DNA of 64,000 nucleotides from Incurvaria masculella (Eukaryota > Arthropoda > Insecta > Lepidoptera > Incurvariidae). Location of the stretch: contig OX335654.1 of assembly GCA_946894095.1 (NCBI GenBank), forward strand, positions 15,385,687 through 15,449,686. Reading direction: 5' to 3'. This document shows, in pieces, positions 43,766-53,899 of this stretch (within the stretch, counting starts at the first letter, position 1; each line of letters opens with the position of its first letter). Both the position numbers and the translations under genes were made by a program. The notes beneath the pieces were generated by a model. That model was not told where the DNA came from. It saw only the letters and a list, made by a program, of their open reading frames with translations, and searched no databases.

Positions 43766-44848
43766 ACAAATTAACAATTTACAGATTGTTTTCTTTACTT
43801 GTGCTGGAAGACCTTGCTTATTTTCAAATCTCATGATTCTCGATCAACGAATAGTACCCTAAAGGCTTTTATTTATTTGCGAGTGACAAAATGTGCCTTA
43901 ATTGACTTACACGCTTAATTTTTTATAACGCTCCCAAGGGCCATAGACCTAAGAAATGGATATTCATTTCAACTTAATATCGACACGAGTTCCTGAGCAA
44001 AATGGTATTTACAGGCAGATGGACAGTGAAATGATCCTTTTTTCCCCTTTACATAATATGCAAAACTATCATTATGATTAATATTAACTATTACCTACTA
44101 ATATTATTAATTAAAAAAGAATAACGGTAACTAATGTCTGTAGCAGGAAAGATACGTACTCTTCTGGAACTGAAACGGAAACTGGAAAAGTTACGATCTT
44201 TCGTAGTGTTCCCGCGTGGTAAATTGTTGTGAGATTTTATCCAGCGGATAGGACGCCGGATATAAAACGCGTCAGACCGAGACTGCATTAGGTACCTTTG
44301 TGAGAAACGCACATCACGTACAATGTTCTTAATTATTTTGAGGTTAAGCTGCGACATCTAAATTGAAGCAATGTGTAATTTGTTAGGAACATTGCTAGGT
44401 CTGTGGGTAGAAATGAGTATGCATTATTGTTTAATTTTACATAATGCCTATCTCTATATGTTTTTTAATCAAGCACTTCCAATATACAACCATGCGTTCC
44501 TAACTTGTTGAAATAATATTTTAAGAAACATTCTAACATCCATTTCAGAGGGCTAAAGTACCTATTTGTTACTGGATAGGAACGGGCATAAAACAATATG
44601 TAATAATACTAATCAATATAATAAGCAGTAAATTATTTTAAATGTTTACTGAAGTCAATAAAAGTGTTCTTATTCACATTCTACATATATGTCACTGGAC
44701 TCACTATGGCGTCACACCGTGCGTCTCTTCGACGAAATTTGGAAAACGCTCCAATTCCGAAGGGATGTAGGGTCTATCTCTGTGGTCCGTCTCTGCTATG
44801 GATCCCGCTTGTCGGAGCTGCATAACGCTGTCCCTATGTCCTCTTTCT
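43766..44848. other. No recognised feature
   Basis: AT-rich unique DNA; a slightly GC-richer patch at 44700-44845 without coding signal. Confidence 0.3.
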
Positions 44849-45016
44849 GGCTGAGATAAATAGTCGTAACCGAAACTAAGACTAACGAAAAGTAGTACTT
44901 TGTGACGTCATTTTGCATTACTTTGAGATTTCGTCCATACAAACTGTGTCAAAGTGACGTCACAAAGTACTACTTTTCGTTAGCCTTAGTTTTTGTTTCG
45001 ACTATTTATCTCAGCC
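44849..45016. mobile_element. Foldback MITE copy 2
   Basis: 168 bp, same length as copy 1, with 'ggctgagataaatagtcg' and 'cgactatttatctcagcc' ends and the 'gtagtactttgtgacgtca' core in both arms. TCT is present directly on both sides, consistent with a 3-bp target duplication. Confidence 0.9.
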
Positions 45017-45227
45017 TCTGTCATCGCTCAACGCGAAACAGACAGGTAATGCACCAACTCACTATCGACATTTCAATAATAAAAACGAACCGATCCTTCC
45101 AGATCCTTTAGCTAAAGGGTAGGTAAACTATGTTATAGACTCCCTGTCCAGGTATTTCCCCCAAAGAACAATCTGAGATTCTTCAAGGTAAGATTAAGCA
45201 CCTGGCCGGCCGGTATCTTATAGACTA

Positions 45228-45767
45228 GGAGGTCGCGACAAAAATGATAATGATAACGTAAATGGCTGAAACTGGGTTCACCGGATAAAGACCAACCCTC
45301 TGAAGCTAAATGTGTCAGTCTGCCTGCGCCAAGTGGTTGCGTTACGAAGATAAGGCGCCTGAAAAAGTAGTTATAGTGACATAAAGTATAAATGATAAGG
45401 TAAATGGCTGCAAATAACGAATCATGAAAGAATCAGTACATACTTGCTTAGCAATACCAAAACTGAACAAATCTTTGATTTCATTTCGTAGTTACAGGCG
45501 ATTTAGGTTACAGATATAACTTTAGGTATATTTAAGTATTTAATTAAAAAACCGACGGGTTATTGTTGTATAATTAATAGGTATCAATGTTTCTAGACAA
45601 TCAGTATATTCATCAGCAGGTACATACCAACTTCTATTTTATATAGCCAATCTAAATAACGCAACCACTTGGCGCAGGCAGACCGACATATTTAGGATCA
45701 GAGGGTTGGCCTCTAACATGTAAACCCAGATTCAGCCTTACCGTGACCAAAAATGTCGTGACCTCCC
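45228..45767. repeat. Palindromic element with GGAGGTCGCGACA ends
   Basis: Left 'ggaggtcgcgacaaaaatg' and right 'aaaaatgtcgtgacctccc' are inverted. Further inside, 'gccaagtggttgcgtta' pairs with 'aacgcaaccacttggcgc', 'ctgaagctaaatgtg' with 'catatttagg', and 'aaagaccaaccctctg' with 'cagagggttggcct'. So about 180 bp at each end is self-complementary around a 180-bp AT-rich centre. Non-coding. The left half recurs at 1949. Confidence 0.7.
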
Positions 45768-45782
45768 GGAATATTATCGCAT

Positions 45783-45850
45783 CCCCGTGAAAGTTCCAAA
45801 GCCCAAGGGCGTTGTCGGACACCTCTCATGTGATGTCTTAGCATACGTCA
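45783..45850 (+). repeat. Repeat Y fragment
   Basis: 'gtgaaagttccaaagcccaa', 'gggcgttgtcggacacctc' and 'cttagcatacgtca' match the core of repeat Y. Confidence 0.5.
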
Positions 45851-46139
45851 TAATACCAGCACAATACAAATGTAATAGAATATGTACACTAATATATTCT
45901 TTGTGTGCGGTCATCACTTGACCACAATCACTTTGTAGCCTCACCGTACTAACCTGCGAGCATAAATTTAATGTAAGTAATTGAAGTTTCAAATAAATAA
46001 AGTATACTGCGGCTCATTAGACTGGATGGAGTACTAAACGTTTATGACTGACAAAGCAGTTCACGATACTGATAATTAACCAACTTACAACAGGGACAGT
46101 CAGCCATCATTTAAAGAATTATCATATTATTAAACATTC
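45851..46139. other. No recognised feature
   Basis: AT-rich unique DNA. Confidence 0.3.
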
Positions 46140-46370
46140 ACATTATGTTACACGACTATATTAACCCATCGCATGGCATTCCCAAAGAAACTAGATGCTA
46201 TTAAAGAAGGAAAGAGAATCAAGAAGAGCATAGCCACATAAAACTAAATTTATTACACGAACACTTTTCATTACCATTATGCCATACTTTATTCAATGGT
46301 GGTACCCGTATTAATTAGGCGGATTGAACCTTACAAGCAATGTCGGAAGAGAAACGGGGAAAAAACCAGG
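46140..46370 (-). mobile_element. Very degenerate SINE tail
   Basis: Order of weak matches ('tattaacccat', 'aaactagatgct', 'gaacacttttcattacc', 'tttattcaatgg', 'ggtacccgta') follows the shared SINE tail on the minus strand. Low identity, so tentative. Confidence 0.35.
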
Positions 46371-47006
46371 GTTTTAACAATTTAGTAAAGATTATTTTAC
46401 TAGCCAGGTTTTTATGCATTAAGTTCCTGAATCTTATGGAATGAGAAAATGAAATAATATGAATAATTTCAGCTAAAATTCTACCAATATAGTTAAAACA
46501 ATATTTTAGAAATTTATATTTTTTGCATGGAAAAAATGCTTAAGTCAGACTTCAAACGTATTCTTTATCAAGTTTTCTGCTAATATTGACAGTAACTGAT
46601 AAGGCGGCAAAGTCCGAACGCAGTTGAAGGATGCACTTACTTGAGTCAGTGCGAGTGCGGCATTTCGGTGCCCAGGCAGCCGGACAAAAATGATCCATCA
46701 AAATACAGTTGTTTTCAGAAGCATGTGACAGTGCATGTCCACTGGAAGCCGATCAAAATAGTGTCATTAAAAGTACTCTGCGACACTAAACGTCCAACAA
46801 GCTAAGTAAACGCATAATTTGTGTAAGTGTACGCAAGGTTCTTATGAAAGACAGCGCTAATATCGTTGGACTTTTATAGCTCCGATTTTGTAAAGTCGAA
46901 GAATCGCCAGCGCGGCACATTAAAAGTCAAGTGCGTACGAGAGAAAACGTATCATAAGGTTTCGGCCATGGAGCGATGCAAACATTGCTTTTATTAGATA
47001 CGATAA
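46371..47006. other. GC-richer block at 46610-46960, unassigned
   Basis: Contains 'ttgagtcagtgcgagtgcgg' and 'gaatcgccagcgcggcac'. Initiator-like 'tcagtg' motifs occur but no open frame of interest. Possible promoter or exon DNA, unproven. Confidence 0.2.
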
Positions 47007-47163
47007 GGATGAGATAAATAGTCGTAACAGAAACTAAGACTAACGAAAAGTAGTACTTTGTGACGTCAATTTGCATTACTTTGAGATATCGTCCATACAA
47101 AATGTGTCAAAGTGACGTCACGTTCGTTAGTCTCAGTTTCTGTTACGACTATTTATCTCAGCC
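47007..47163. mobile_element. Foldback MITE copy 3, arm deletion
   Basis: Starts 'ggatgagataaatagtcg' and ends 'cgactatttatctcagcc'. The right arm lacks about a dozen bases (gtcac|gttcgttag) so the hairpin has a bulge. TAA lies directly on both sides, again a possible 3-bp target duplication. Confidence 0.88.
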
Positions 47164-47172
47164 TAAGAAGTC

Positions 47173-47260
47173 AGGCTGAGATGAAAACTCCCAACGCAAA
47201 CTAATACTCACCGGAGTGTCAAAGGTGACATTTCGTCCATACAAAATATAGAGACTTCAT
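47173..47260. repeat. Diverged foldback MITE arm
   Basis: 'aggctgagatgaaaactccc' and 'tgacatttcgtccatacaaa' are degraded forms of the neighbouring foldback element, ten bases downstream of it. Probably an older half copy. Confidence 0.5.
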
Positions 47261-47399
47261 TTGGCACCACATGGCTACTGAAAGTTTTGCTAAGTGTTAT
47301 CTTGTAATTTTAGTAACAAACATTTAGGTAAGAAACGGTACAAAATAATTTACCAAGCACTATTATAGAAGTTTAAATGTTCATCTAAAGTTTTAAACA

Positions 47400-47757
47400 G
47401 CTCGTAGCTTAGTGTCGCGGGTTCTGCCTTCCAAGCCAAAGATTTGGGTTCAAATCCACGCCCCGTTTATGCACCACTTTCTTTCTCTTTCCGAGGTGGA
47501 TAAAAGTATTTCCTCACAAATACAAACTACTCCAAGGCTCGAAATCTATGTAAAGCTGCAGGTTCCCGCCCGGTTGGTACCATCGCATTGGATGTAAAGA
47601 TGGTCGAAGAGGCAATGAAAAATTGTCCATGTTTATCATTAAGTTCAATGTAGCCGTGCTCATAAAGGTTCAGACATGGCATCTAATTTCTTCGGGAATG
47701 CGAAATATCATGACTGTGGGTATGGTATTGGTCATCAATGTCCCGTTACATAAAAAA
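47400..47757 (+). mobile_element. SINE group A, full length, diverged
   Basis: Head 'gctcgtagcttagtgtcgcg' and B box 'gggttcaaatccacg' at about 47446-47460. Body 'ctttctttctctttccgagg', tail 'atcaatgtcccgttacat' and an A-run to 47757. The boxes are tRNA-like, but the overall divergence says old. Confidence 0.85.
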
Positions 47758-47759
47758 GT

Positions 47760-48288
47760 AAAATAATTTAGTGCATTATGACCCTAAGGTGCGACGAGAC
47801 CCCGTTCGACACACTGACGCGACGGCAACCCTAAAAACTGACCTAGCGCAATATGTGAAGCATCGAACCCGCGATATTTTCACGTCGCAGTAAACATTAT
47901 TTATGACCCGAGAACACTAAAAGTTAACATAAAATACGAAAAGCAGCAAAAAGTCGCAAGTAATCACCGCGGGCGCGTTAACACCCCGCGGCCCGCTTTG
48001 CTCTAGCCTGACCCTACTTTGTAGATGTGATCGCAATTGCCGTTGCCTGTTTTTGTTTGTTTATGGTCTCGGCTAAAGGTTGTGTGGTCTGCGGCATTGT
48101 CGCAGTCAGCTAGGGATTCAGAAGTATATTTTAACACTGGTAATTTTTATAACGTCACTCGCCATGATTTGCTAATACCCTCAGATCAATGAGGAAGGAC
48201 ATGTGCCAAAACGCAATCCAACTTCAAACTCAACTTAAAAGGACATGACACATACAAACATAGTAGCAGACTTATTGGATGGTAATTT
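47760..48288. other. GC-richer unique block, unassigned
   Basis: 47780-48060 holds 'gacgagaccccgttcgac', 'caccgcgggcgcgttaacac' and 'cccgcggcccgctttgctc'. No usable open frame. Confidence 0.25.
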
Positions 48289-48370
48289 CTGTTAACACTG
48301 ACGGTTGTCCGGTGTTCAAAATCGGTTTTCGCCGACATTGTCCACACCGGACAAGCGTAAGTGTTAACAG
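48289..48370. repeat. Hairpin, 27-bp arms
   Basis: Arms 48289-48315 and 48344-48370 are reverse complements at 25 of 27 positions (outer 'ctgttaacactgacgg'), with a 28-bp loop. Might be a miniature transposon; no target duplication recognised. Confidence 0.75.
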
Positions 48371-48477
48371 ACATAATGTGCAGCGATGTGCTTATCTGTA
48401 TTGGAGAGTTTTTTGGGTGGGAACTGACTTGGCGAATGTATTTCTGGAGTCTATCCGCGCACGGTATCGATGTTTGA

Positions 48478-48545
48478 ACTGTGTTTATTGTTTATTCATC
48501 ATCCATATCCATATTGTCATTCATGGTTGTCGTTTTCTTTCACTC
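48478..48545 (-). repeat. LINE-like family X, terminal fragment
   Basis: 'gtttattgtttattcatcat' followed by 'cc' is the reverse complement of the family X terminus 'ggatgatgaataaacaat'. Only the end is present. Confidence 0.45.
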
Positions 48546-48693
48546 TTATCATAATAAGACAACAGGCCTTATAATTCAGATTCATAGATTTTTGAGACGC
48601 CTTTGCGGGACAGAAAGAGGGGCCAAACACACCAAAACACACTATTCTTTATTTGTTATTTTACTTTAGTAGGAGGTTTTCGACATATTCATA

Positions 48694-48930
48694 AACTAGC
48701 TGCGGTACCCGGCTCCGCTCGGGTTAATGTCGGGCTTAATCACTTTATAGATAAAAAGTTGCCGAAAGGGCTGGTCCAAAAGGCTGGTCCAGGACAATGT
48801 ATCCATCCACCAAATTTAATCGAGATCGTTTGAGCTAAAATGCCGTCAGAACCTTTCTGCACTTTCACTGCTGCATTGCATACCGAATTCATTTACCAAA
48901 TTTAATCCAGATCGTTTGAGCCGAAATAGC
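48694..48930 (+). repeat. 'actagctgcggtacccggct' repeat copy
   Basis: Starts like 5208 and 20405. It then holds two near-copies of 'accaaatttaatc.agatcg' plus 'tttgagc..aaat' (48798 and 48896), a local duplication typical of LINE 3' UTR phrases. Confidence 0.5.
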
Positions 48931-49049
48931 ACGATTTAATGAGAAACATCCAATAATTCCCGTATAGAGCTTCGTTGACATTTAGTGGCTATTAAAAAAA
49001 AAATTGCCGTCAGAACCTGTCTGCACGGTAACTGCTGTATTGGATACCG

Positions 49050-49185
49050 AGTAAGTAAGTACAGTGTAACGTAGGTAAGTTTTGCGTGGACTCCAACCCA
49101 CAGCCAGCCTGAACATGGATAACGGTAACCCATTCCGAACCTGATTGCTCCCAGAGATGCTATACGTTGATAAAATACGCATATA
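49050..49185 (-). mobile_element. SINE group B head fragment
   Basis: Minus strand holds 'catctctgggagcaatcagg' and 'ttcggaatgggttaccg', a diverged 5S-like segment, then 'caggctggctgtgggttgga' and 'gtccacgcaaaac' from the body. The tail is absent. Confidence 0.55.
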
Positions 49186-49452
49186 AATCGGGTAAATGCT
49201 TCACAAGTTATAAGAATGTAACACTCACTACTCACCCCTCTGGTTGTGAAGCGTTATATTATGTAGAATATACGTTTTTAGTAGAATCAGGCTAGACGTA
49301 GATACAATCCGCATCTAGATCGAGTATTTTTTTGTCAAGTAATAAGTATTTTATTCCACTGGTCGCACCTCTGGTGATTTAGCGTGATGGGTGAGTCATA
49401 AAGTTGCGGGAAATACCAAGCCGTACTTCGGTACAATTAGTAAAAGTAAGCA

Positions 49453-49490
49453 CTCCTGCCCCTCCCTCCCCCTCCAGCCGCCTCCCTTCC
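49453..49490. repeat. Pure pyrimidine-rich tract (C-runs)
   Basis: Thirty-eight bases with only four purine interruptions, holding runs of 3 to 5 C. The complementary G-runs could form a G-quadruplex and the duplex a triplex; both are inference. Confidence 0.7.
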
Positions 49491-49549
49491 GCCGAACCGC
49501 GCAGAGCTTTGCAGTTTGTATGATAGCCACCTCTTAGCGGAAGCGGAAC

Positions 49550-49700
49550 TGAATTATATTTAGCCTATCCTGATTCCTTGGTAGTTTAATGTACGTGTAC
49601 TAAGTTTCATCTAACTCGGATAATCGGTTTAAGAGTTATGGAGGAACATACATACATACATACATACATACAGAACTGATTTTAAAATTCGTCAATTTAG
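49550..49700 (+). mobile_element. LINE-like 3' end with (CATA)n
   Basis: 'actaagtttcatctaactcg', 'ataatcggtttaagagttat' and 'ggaggaacatacatacatac' up to 49672, then 'agaactgattttaaaattc'. A common closing phrase of insect non-LTR elements. No coding part. Confidence 0.5.
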
Positions 49701-50883
49701 TTTTAATATCATACCTCAAGTCTACAAACGAAGTATATTAGAAAACAAAGCAACTTACTCCATGAATACCCCTTACAGATTTATTATTTAGTATAGATAA
49801 CAGTGAAGCTTGGTTTCCAGAGCAGCCAAGTCATAATCACATAGTTTTGATTGTTTCAAGTATTATTTTTCTACAAATAAATGATCACTGTCATAAGCTG
49901 TTCACTCCTTGATATTAACCAAAAAATGCCATAGAAGATCCACATTTAATATTTAAAATAGATATATACCATGTAATCGTCAAAATTGGACATGCCCATC
50001 TCCCAGGGTCCGCCATTTTAAAATGTCGCGTGTACCGGGGACGCGAATTTGGCCAACAATGTCGTCTTCTCATTGTATGTGTTGAGTTACTTTGGGGCTT
50101 CTTCATCGTTTGACTTAGCATCGAAACATATGCTACGAGAATTCGAAGAGAGTCCGAGAATTAATATACATCAATAAACAATAAAAACGTGTAGTACGAT
50201 AAAAATCTTACAAAATTAATCAAAGCTACATTCCGAAGATTATGATATTTCATAATCACGAATGTATAATCTTTATAATATTGCTCAAATATCGATTATG
50301 TTGTACGATTTCTAACAGTAAAAAAATAATTTTCCCACTGTTTCGCTATACAAACAGAAGAAAGTTCGGCCGTTAGCATTCAATAAAGACATCCAATTTA
50401 TTTAAATCCGTTCACGCTTGGATCAGATAACTATGATAGATTGCCTATAATCAAACATAATGCTGTATAACACAACATTAACAATGAGCATTCACAAGGT
50501 TGAAGCTGTATTTCTTTCAAAGAAATAAATTGGTAACGTTGCTTAAGGCTTGCTAGATTGTCATAGACTGTCGGAGCATTATTGCAACCCTCGCCACGAT
50601 AACAGTCAGTTACGTGTACGTAAACTCGTGCGTTGCTAAATTTTTTGGCATGTTTTAAAAAGGTTTAACATTTTTCCCCGTTTTTTAATAGAAAAAAAAT
50701 ATGTAAAAAAGTAATAAACAACACCAAACTTAATGAAAAAAATAACATTGGAAGTACGTAATGTTTTTCCCTTAAACTTGACTTCGAACAATGGCATACA
50801 GACAAGTTTTTTTATCTCACTGTGTAAAATTAAATGAAATTTAATGTCAGCGTTAATGTACCCGATCTAAAGGTTTGATTGAA
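49701..50883. other. AT-rich unique DNA, no gene seen
   Basis: No coding signal; the minus-strand frame 49915-50121 is not recognisable. No repeat match found. Confidence 0.35.
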
Positions 50884-50995
50884 AGATGAGCGATACGGTA
50901 ATTAAAATTGTCAATGTTTTCCACCCAGTTCAATAAAGCCGTGCAATGCAAGGAAAGTCCTGGCATGACACCTAGTTTTCCTTTGGCTTGTTGTA
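50884..50995 (+). mobile_element. SINE tail fragment
   Basis: 'aaaattgtcaatgttttcca', 'cccagttcaataaagccgtg' and 'gtcctggcatgacacctag' match the shared tail up to 'ggcttgttgt', where it is cut. Confidence 0.65.
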
Positions 50996-51087
50996 CTTTT
51001 ACATTTTTATTTTAAAATATTAATTCTAAAAATATATACAGTATTTAACAATATTTGTAGACACTAAACTTGTTTTGAACATAACAT

Positions 51088-51255
51088 ATGTAACTGGACT
51101 GGACTAACTACCAATACCACACCCACCGTTATGATATGAACCCAACACACCGGAATTGGGTGCCATGCCAGGATCTTTCTTTTATGAGCACGGATGCATT
51201 GAACTGGGTGGAAAACATGGACAATTGTTCAATGCCGCTTGCTCTTTCATCTAAT
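51088..51255 (-). mobile_element. SINE tail, left half of a second inverted pair
   Basis: From 'atgtaactggactggactaa' to 'aatgccgcttgctctttcat' on plus, the reverse of the shared tail. Followed at once by a plus-strand tail. Confidence 0.75.
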
Positions 51256-51269
51256 AAGCCTACCATCTA

Positions 51270-51409
51270 CATTGTGTTTTCCATCCAATTCAATGTAGCC
51301 GAGAAATTTAAGGAATGTCGTGGCATCGCACCTGGTACCCTAGGTGGTTCTAATAGTATAATACCATGACAATTTGTATTAGCTACACATGTCCAGTTGC
51401 AAAAAAAAG
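51270..51409 (+). mobile_element. SINE tail, right half of a second inverted pair
   Basis: 'tgtgttttccatccaattca', 'atgtagccgagaaatttaag' and 'cacatgtccagttgcaaaaa'. Ends in an A-run. Together with the left half it makes a tail-out palindrome of about 320 bp. Confidence 0.75.
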
Positions 51410-52104
51410 AACAGGGCCATCTGCAGGAAATGTATTCTTACTTACTCACAACATTATCATAATATGCTGAAAACATATCTACTGCTTAATAACTTTTAAT
51501 TGGATTGCCCAATTTAATCGTGTGGATGTGGAATACTTCCTATACGTCTCATAGACAATAAACATCATGGCCATTCATTCAAAAACTCCAGTTTCACCAA
51601 ACCAAATTGGCTTCACCCAACGCTGTATGTACAGAAGTCGAAATGTCCGCACACAAAGCGTACAAAGAACGTGCCCGCCGGATTAGTTCGTAACGAACGA
51701 GATTACAGACCTTCGTTTGATGCGGTGACTTACATTCGGTGGCACTGGGTGGCTAAACATTTTAGAATAACAGTACGTTTTATGAGATTAAAAAAACGAA
51801 ATCACAAAATATTGTTTAAATTAGGACTAATTAAACGTAAAGTTACATTGCTCGAATGCATTATGAATTATGTGTTAACATATGTTTTCATATTTTTCAC
51901 GTCTTCATTCCACTTCATCCGACAAATAAGTCTCATCACAGATGAAATAACCGAATCGTTTAACTAACGGCATTTATTTTAAATACGATGTAACGTATTT
52001 TTACAATCTTTGGCTATGTTTGGGGTGCAATTGATGTTTACTCATGTCAATATATCCAAACAGAAAATCCCTACTATTGTTTGTATTTTTTTTTAATTCG
52101 GATA
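51410..52104. other. No recognised gene
   Basis: An open frame of 98 codons (51671-51967) begins in GC-richer DNA ('cgtgcccgccggattag') and turns hydrophobic and AT-driven; no domain recognised. Confidence 0.3.
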
Positions 52105-52170
52105 AATTTACATGGGTTCCGAATCATGGAAAAGCTCGCATTCGCAACGAAATACACATGATCGGGACGA
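52105..52170 (-). mobile_element. SINE group A body fragment
   Basis: 'tttacatgggttccgaatca' and 'ggaaaagctcgcattcgcaa' match the middle of group A on the minus strand. About 65 bases only. Confidence 0.6.
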
Positions 52171-52924
52171 GGATTTCTACAACCTCTCGCATGAGACGCA
52201 ACTCCTCTTTATTTCCTCCATTAGATGACATACTCAGATTCGTCTTTTTTTTCCTGTCCGTTTGATTACTTCTGGCGAAGAAGAGCCGACAAGAAACTTC
52301 ACCAGGTTGGTCAATGTAATATTTTTATTCCATTGATACTTATTACTCTAGCCTACTAATACTCTAGCCCTTGGAATATGAGCTCTATCTTTACTTATCG
52401 TTAAAACATACAAAATGGTTTTTTTTTAATCGAACCTAGGCCACCGTGTACCGTAGTCGATCTCAACGCGTTTCTAGCTTGTTTGTTCCGAACTTATTTC
52501 TATAACGTTTCAATTTTCATCAATCTCGTTCGTATCGGCGCAACACAAAGGCGACGGGCGCTGGATTCGACGCAGGGATTTGATCTATCATCGCTTAAAT
52601 CGAATTTAATGCAAACCAATTAGCGCTGCTCACACAAAGCTAGCGGCGTATTCGTTCCTTAGCTGTTCTGTACACTGTACGAGTGCCTACGTAATAACAA
52701 ACTACGAAAACATACTTCAATTCAGTTTTTTTCTGTTACTACATTTGTATGGTTACTTGAACCTACTCTCTTTGCAATCATTAATAACATTGCAACATTT
52801 AATACTTGGTTACATAGACTTAGAATAGGTCAAGACCAGCTGCACCGCAGCCCATAACAAATTTTGTTTCTTTATAAAATGTACACACATTTATTTTTTA
52901 CTCATAAACATCGCTAATTTTTTT
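52171..52924. other. Unique DNA with a LINE-like fragment
   Basis: 52262-52330 ('ttctggcgaagaagagccga', 'caagaaacttcacc') resembles an internal part of the family X 3' end. 52430-52640 is GC-richer and unassigned. Confidence 0.3.
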
Positions 52925-53155
52925 GCCATGTTACCGGACATAAATACCACACCTACTGTCATTATAGAAACACAAAACATGGACTTGTCATCTTAGCTTG
53001 TCATATATTGAAAGGTGACACTGAGCTAAATGGTAAACACGAACAATTTTTATTGTCTCTTCGGCCATAATTTATTCAATTAAATTTTCACGAACCCTAC
53101 CATCTCATAAGTAAGGAAAGGAACACTTTCACGTGGAATCCGGTCAACGAACAAC
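52925..53155 (-). mobile_element. Degenerate SINE tail and body
   Basis: 'gttaccggacataaatacca', 'cacctactgtcatt', 'ggtaaacacgaacaattttt' and 'gtaaggaaaggaacac' followed by 'acgtggaatccgg' keep the order of group B read in reverse. Confidence 0.6.
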
Positions 53156-53177
53156 GGAATCTTTAGTAGTCTGATAA

Positions 53178-53695
53178 GGCTCCAACTGAGTTCAGGGGTC
53201 AGCAAACAAACGATAATGGTGACCTCCGGAAGCAGTGACTATGCGTTAGGGTTCATTGTTGTATGCACGTCCAAATCGATTTTAGGCGAGCGAAATTTAT
53301 GTTTTTGTCCGTAAAGCCTACTTTTTTTTGAGTAAATTAATATATGTTTCACGCTTATTCACCAGATAAATATATGATCTTGTACCACAAAAAAGCCCCC
53401 TATAGTACAGTTCAAAGACTAGTTTACGGGCCAGGACTTACTAAAGGCCGTGGGTCCATTATTATGTTCTTTTTTCAATTTATATATATTTTATTGTCGC
53501 TCTCTGTCTTTACATTGTTATTAATGTATTTTATGTAATAAACTTTTGAAAACTTGAAAAGCTTACAATGTTTTTTTTTTAATATAAGTAACTCATTAAA
53601 ACCGTTTTACAGTCATACGATAGATAATACTTAGTCTACACTTTGATATTTCGAAATTTCTACGGATGTTTATAACGGATAAACGACGCTAAGAT
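53178..53695 (+). mobile_element. MITE, TTAA family 2, with internal insertion
   Basis: Left end 'ataaggctccaactgagttc' matches the family 2 terminus (TTAA changed to ATAA). 'ggtgacctccggaagcagtg', 'gcgttagggttcattgttgt' and 'aaccgttttacagtcatac' are collinear with 18070-18506. About 160 bp of extra AT-rich sequence ending in a T-run sits inside (about 53400-53580). The right terminus is lost. Confidence 0.7.
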
Positions 53696-53844
53696 GAACG
53701 CCGGCCCTCAGCGGTACGGAACCACTGATTTCCGCCGACGCACTTTATGTCGTCGCCGGAGGAGGTGGGTAGAGCAGGGTGGTCTTCCCACACTCCGTTT
53801 TCCTGAACTTCACAGGGCGATATTTAGGGCTACGAATGTCAGTT

Positions 53845-53894
53845 AATGTCAACATCAGCAGCCAACTTTCAAGTTAACTGCTGATGTTGACATT
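53845..53894. repeat. Perfect hairpin, 17-bp arms with inner stem
   Basis: Arms 53845-53861 (aatgtcaacatcagcag) and 53878-53894 are exact reverse complements. The 16-bp loop itself contains 'aactttcaagtt', a further 5-bp stem. The overall shape is that of a short RNA hairpin. Confidence 0.75.
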
Positions 53895-53899
53895 TGAGA

